From: Bacillota bacterium | GTDB taxonomy: Bacteria; Bacillota; UBA4882; UBA8346 | Assembly (NCBI GenBank): GCA_023415835.1 | Contig: JAEZJK010000116.1 | Coordinates: forward strand, 1 to 7,844 | Direction of reading: 5' to 3' | DNA: 7,844 bases | In this document: piece after piece, positions 4,923 to 7,844 of the stretch | Layout: every line of letters starts with the position of its first letter | How positions within the stretch are numbered: the first letter of the stretch is position 1 | Position numbers and translations under genes: made by a program | Notes under the pieces: model-generated | The model's input: the letters and a program-made list of their open reading frames with translations, nothing else | The model's database searches: none | What the model was told of the DNA's origin: nothing

Positions 4923-7103
4923 TCATCCTAATAGTTCCAAATTGGCGTACGCCACAATTAACACCTTAATCCCAAGGCCGGGAAAAGCCACCTTTAATTG
5001 GGCTTCTGCTCCAGCGCCTTCTTTGGAGATGACCGTCCCAATTCCCCACTTCGGATGGCGCACTTTGGAGCCGGGCCGGATTGCTTCAGCATCAACTTTG
5101 GTTTTGGGCTGGATACTTCCGGCGCTCGGTGTAGATTTAGTCTGCGCCTCCGAAACCCGGCCGGCATTTCCGGCGGCGGGTCCCTTTAAAATATTTATCG
5201 ACTCTTTTGGCATTTCCATTAAGAACCTAGATGGAATTGAAACGTTTCTACTTCCAAAAACAGTCCTCATATTGGCATGAGTTACATATAGACGATGCCG
5301 CGCCCTGGTTATTCCGACATAACAAAGGCGCCTTTCCTCTTCTAATTCCTTGGTTGCCATTAAGGCCCGGTTATGCGGGAAAAGGCCCTCTTCCAAACCG
5401 GCCAAAAACACTATTGGGAACTCCAATCCTTTGGCGGAATGGAGGGTCATCATCACCAAAGCGTCGGAATCGGCCTCATAATTATCGATATCAGCCACCA
5501 AAGCGACCGTCTCCAGGAAAGCGGACAAGCTCCGGTCGTCGCTGTTTTGTTCGAATTCCACCGTCAAAGCCAGCAACTGATCGAGGTTTTCCAAGCGCCC
5601 TTGGGCTTCGACAGTCCCTTCGGCTTTTAATTCCTGAAGGTAGCCGCTTTCGAGCATAACCCGCTCGGTCAACTCTTTAACCGTCAATTGTTCCCTTTGC
5701 CCAATCCACGACTCAAGTAGCCGGTAAAACTCGGTTAGAGGTTTGATCGCCCTGACCGTAAGGCTGGGAATCTCGTTTAGATGCGCAAATCCGTCTATGA
5801 CCGAATAATTGTTATCATCCAGAAAATAAAGGAACCGGTCGAAACTGGCCTCGCCAATACCCCGTTTCGGGACATTTATTATCCGGGAGAGGCTGACCCG
5901 GTCGGCCGGGTTGTAGACCAACCGTAAGTAAGCCAAAATGTCTTTAATCTCTTTCCGCTCGTAAAACCGGAACCCTCCGATCACCCGGTAAGGCAACCCC
6001 CGCTGGATCATGGCTTCTTCAAAGCTACGGGATTGGGCGTTGGTCCGGTACAGAATCGCGAAATCGCTGTAACGGTTAGCCCCTTCCCTTACCAACCGGG
6101 AGATTTCTTCCGCCACGAACCAGGCTTCTTCCCGCTCATCAGCTGCATTATAGGTGGAGATCATTTCCCCTTCATAATTTTCGGTCCATAATTGCTTAGA
6201 TCGGCGGCCCCGGTTATTCTTAATCACTTCATTGGCGGTATGGAGAATATTCTTGGTGGAACGGTAATTCTGTTCCAGCTTGATGATGCAGGTCTCTGGA
6301 AAATCCCGCTCGAACTCCAGGATATTGCGGATATCGGCGCTCCGGAAACTATAGATTGACTGGTCGTCGTCACCCACCACGCAAAGGTTCCGGTATTTTG
6401 AGGCCAACATGGTGACCAACATATATTGGGCATGGTTAGTGTCTTGATACTCGTCGATCAAAATATAGCGAAACCGGTCCTGATACTTTTCAAGTACCGC
6501 CGGGACTTCCCGGAATAATCTGACCGTCATCATGATTAGGTCGTCGAAATCCATCCCGTTATTAGCGCGGAGTTTCTTTTGATACCTGAGGTATACTTCG
6601 GCTACGGTGTTTTCCCAATAATCCGCCGCCTTGCGGTGGTATTCATCGGCTCCGATAAGTTCGTTTTTGGCCGTTGAGATCGCGCCCAACAGCGCTTTAG
6701 GATGATAATTCTTATCGCTGAGGTTCATCTCTTTCAAAATATTTTTAATCAACGTCAGTTGGTCTTGGGAGTCAAAGATGACGAAATTCTTATTAAACCC
6801 CAACTCTTGAATTTCATGGCGTAGAATCCGCACACAGGCTGTATGAAAAGTCGAAACCCAAATCGCGCTAGCTGCCGGACCCACCAAGTTTTCGACCCGT
6901 TCCCGCATCTCCTGAGCAGCTTTGTTGGTAAAGGTAACCGCTAAAATTTGCCACGGAGCGACCCCTTGTTGTAGTAAATAAGCGATTCTGTGGGTCAGCA
7001 CCCTGGTTTTCCCGGAACCGGCCCCGGCTAAAATAAGAAGCGGTCCTTCGGTATGACAGACCGCCTCCAGTTGTGGTTCATTAAGGCCTGCTAAGATATC
7101 CAT
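4923..7103 (-). CDS. pcrA: ATP-dependent DNA helicase PcrA/UvrD
   Basis: A 726-residue superfamily 1A 3'-5' DNA helicase, the usual length for PcrA. It works in nucleotide excision repair, replication-transcription conflict and plasmid replication. Motifs in order: Q motif LNEPQLEAV (7-15), Walker A GAGSGKT (27-33), motif Ia TFTNKAAQEM (57-66), motif II DEYQD (217-221), motif III GDDDQSIYSFR (244-254), motif IV QNYRST (278-283), motif V TLHSAKGLEF (553-562) and motif VI YVGITRAR (595-602). After a low-complexity linker (about 638-675) comes the Tudor-like domain (677-725, VRHPKWGIGTV and FPGLGIKVLIVAYANLEL), which in Gram-positive PcrA contacts RNA polymerase. The ATG start has GGAGG 5 bases upstream (7109-7113). 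The next gene is a wall amidase rather than the DNA ligase ligA that follows pcrA in Bacillus. Confidence 0.97.
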   Translation of the reverse strand: MDILAGLNEPQLEAVCHTEGPLLILAGAGSGKTRVLTHRIAYLLQQGVAPWQILAVTFTNKAAQEMRERVENLVGPAASAIWVSTFHTACVRILRHEIQELGFNKNFVIFDSQDQLTLIKNILKEMNLSDKNYHPKALLGAISTAKNELIGADEYHRKAADYWENTVAEVYLRYQKKLRANNGMDFDDLIMMTVRLFREVPAVLEKYQDRFRYILIDEYQDTNHAQYMLVTMLASKYRNLCVVGDDDQSIYSFRSADIRNILEFERDFPETCIIKLEQNYRSTKNILHTANEVIKNNRGRRSKQLWTENYEGEMISTYNAADEREEAWFVAEEISRLVREGANRYSDFAILYRTNAQSRSFEEAMIQRGLPYRVIGGFRFYERKEIKDILAYLRLVYNPADRVSLSRIINVPKRGIGEASFDRFLYFLDDNNYSVIDGFAHLNEIPSLTVRAIKPLTEFYRLLESWIGQREQLTVKELTERVMLESGYLQELKAEGTVEAQGRLENLDQLLALTVEFEQNSDDRSLSAFLETVALVADIDNYEADSDALVMMTLHSAKGLEFPIVFLAGLEEGLFPHNRALMATKELEEERRLCYVGITRARHRLYVTHANMRTVFGSRNVSIPSRFLMEMPKESINILKGPAAGNAGRVSEAQTKSTPSAGSIQPKTKVDAEAIRPGSKVRHPKWGIGTVISKEGAGAEAQLKVAFPGLGIKVLIVAYANLELLG

Positions 7104-7120
7104 TTAAACCTCCAATAATT

Positions 7121-7251
7121 CATTACGCATTACGCGTTCAAGGTTACGCGGAAAATTACCAAAACCCTTGTGTATCTAAAGTAAGTTACAAATTATTTAT
7201 CTATCCCGATTCACACCCATACGTGCAACGCGGTAAGTTTAACGCGTAATG
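7121..7251. repeat. Intergenic repeat cluster: CATTACG tandem and 11-bp inverted repeat
   Basis: CATTACG is repeated twice in tandem (7121-7134). CATTACGCGTT (7128-7138) recurs as its exact reverse complement AACGCGTAATG (7241-7251), giving an 11-bp inverted repeat across 124 bases. GTTACGCG at 7143-7150 is a third related word. The layout resembles a small miniature element, but no coding capacity or clear target duplication is visible. It fills most of the gap upstream of pcrA, where no strong promoter could be picked out. Confidence 0.45.
7154..7197. repeat. Intergenic repeat element, copy B
   Basis: On the plus strand this holds AATTACCAAAAC (7154-7165), then CCTTG, ATCTAAA and TACAAATTATT (7187-7197). 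These match copy A at 1495-1542 block by block. Both copies lie within about 200 bases upstream of a gene start and in the same orientation to it. It is nested inside the inverted-repeat cluster. Confidence 0.5.
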
Positions 7252-7271
7252 TTTTTTCAGGTAGAAAAGAC

Positions 7272-7298
7272 AAATCGAAGAAACTATTCCTTCGATTT
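7272..7298 (-). terminator. Hairpin downstream of the MFS gene, probable terminator
   Basis: A perfect 9-bp inverted repeat, AAATCGAAG and CTTCGATTT, with a 9-base loop begins about 65 bases after the MFS stop. On the minus strand the stem ends in TTT and continues GTCTTTTC, an interrupted T tract. On the plus strand the T run is slightly better, so it could work both ways. It marks the likely end of the MFS transcript. Confidence 0.55.
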
Positions 7299-7328
7299 TT
7301 CATTACTAATCATCTAAAATTAATTCAT

Positions 7329-7344
7329 GATCGCGAGGGCGATC
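7329..7344. repeat. Small perfect hairpin GATCGC-GAGG-GCGATC
   Basis: A 6-bp GC-rich stem with a 4-base loop, 19 bases after the MFS stop codon. No T tract follows, so it is not a terminator by itself. It stands out because the surrounding bases are AT-rich, and it may protect the transcript end or be part of a dispersed palindromic repeat. Confidence 0.3.
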
Positions 7345-7363
7345 TCCTGCCGAAGGCCGATTT

Positions 7364-7844
7364 TTATTGAGTAATATTCGGTACGAAACTGGTTTTACTC
7401 TCGATCCGACCGGCAATTATCAAATTTACGATTGCAATCGCCGCCGCGGCTATAAAGATGCTTTCAAAACCCAAAGCTTCCCATAACAACCCGCCCAACA
7501 ACGGCACGGACATTGCCACTACATGATCTAAAGACACACCCAACGCAAGAGTGGGTGTTAAATCACCGGCGTCGACTAATTGTTTATGAAGGTAAGTAGT
7601 ACGGGCCATGGTTACGGCGCTCAATAACAAATCAATGATATAACAGATAAATATCAAGTAAATCGTAGATTCACCCAATCCCAAATATCCGGAGAAACCA
7701 TACCCCAAACAGACAACGAAGAAGCATACCGATTCAGCCATTAATATTTGCCGTTCGCCTATCCGGTCAATCATTCTTCCCAGCCACGGTTTGAAAAAGA
7801 TCCCGATGACTGAGGCGATAAATAACAACGTAGCCATTACCGTC
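7364..7844 (-). CDS. MFS (major facilitator superfamily) transporter, C-terminal half only
   Basis: About 159 codons are visible. The frame stays open through the window edge, so the ATG at 7837 is an internal methionine rather than a supported start. Counted from that Met, five hydrophobic segments (about 1-19, 31-50, 58-77, 100-120 and 125-144) fit TM8 to TM12 of a 12-helix carrier. The loop after the first segment carries GRMIDRIGER, the motif-A-like GxxxDRxGxR repeat that sits between TM8 and TM9 in this superfamily. A short polar tail ends the protein. The substrate cannot be inferred from this half; MFS drug or metabolite exporters are equally possible. It is inner-membrane located and followed by a terminator hairpin, so it is probably not in the pcrA operon. 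Confidence 0.85.
   Translation of the reverse strand, partial: TVMATLLFIASVIGIFFKPWLGRMIDRIGERQILMAESVCFFVVCLGYGFSGYLGLGESTIYLIFICYIIDLLLSAVTMARTTYLHKQLVDAGDLTPTLALGVSLDHVVAMSVPLLGGLLWEALGFESIFIAAAAIAIVNLIIAGRIESKTSFVPNITQ

Noticed and set aside
5231..5659. Open plus-strand frame of 142 codons
   Set aside because: It lies wholly antisense to pcrA, whose helicase motifs are continuous there, and its translation is a low-complexity run with no recognisable family.
7198..7240. pcrA promoter from TTGCAC at about 7229-7234 with GATAGA
   Set aside because: The -10 matches only three of six positions and other equally poor pairs exist in the same stretch, so no promoter is annotated.
7322..7369. 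15-codon plus-strand frame starting at the ATG near 7327
   Set aside because: It has no ribosome site, is very short and overlaps the end of the MFS gene in antisense.

Overview
The window holds six protein genes, all on the minus strand, so transcription runs from high to low coordinates. The gene set points to a Gram-positive-type bacterium, most likely in the Bacillota (clostridial side): a PcrA helicase with its C-terminal Tudor-like domain, a secreted amidase combining a copper-amine-oxidase-like stalk domain with AMIN repeats, strong GGAGG-type ribosome sites and TTG starts. No genus can be named from the sequence alone. Base composition looks uniform across the genes, with no sign of recent transfer.

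Layout in order of transcription: (1) 7844-7364, the C-terminal half of an MFS membrane transporter whose start lies outside the window, followed by a candidate terminator hairpin. (2) An intergenic stretch rich in short repeats. (3) pcrA (7103-4923), then, 30 bases later and probably in the same transcript, a secreted N-acetylmuramoyl-L-alanine amidase (4892-2994). (4) A second intergenic stretch with a heptamer tandem repeat, a palindrome and a candidate promoter. (5) An M42-family metallo-aminopeptidase (2740-1667) with a terminator-like hairpin. (6) A third intergenic stretch with a candidate promoter. (7) A carbamoyltransferase of the ornithine carbamoyltransferase type (1386-460), tightly coupled to a NYN-domain protein (454 to beyond base 1).

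The genes are mainly housekeeping: DNA repair, cell-wall remodelling, peptide breakdown and probably amino-acid metabolism. No mobile element, CRISPR array, defence island, tRNA or rRNA was seen. The least ordinary points are the carbamoyltransferase, whose carbamoyl-phosphate site is intact but whose second-substrate motifs are changed; its coupling to a NYN protein; and a family of short intergenic repeats shared by the three gaps.
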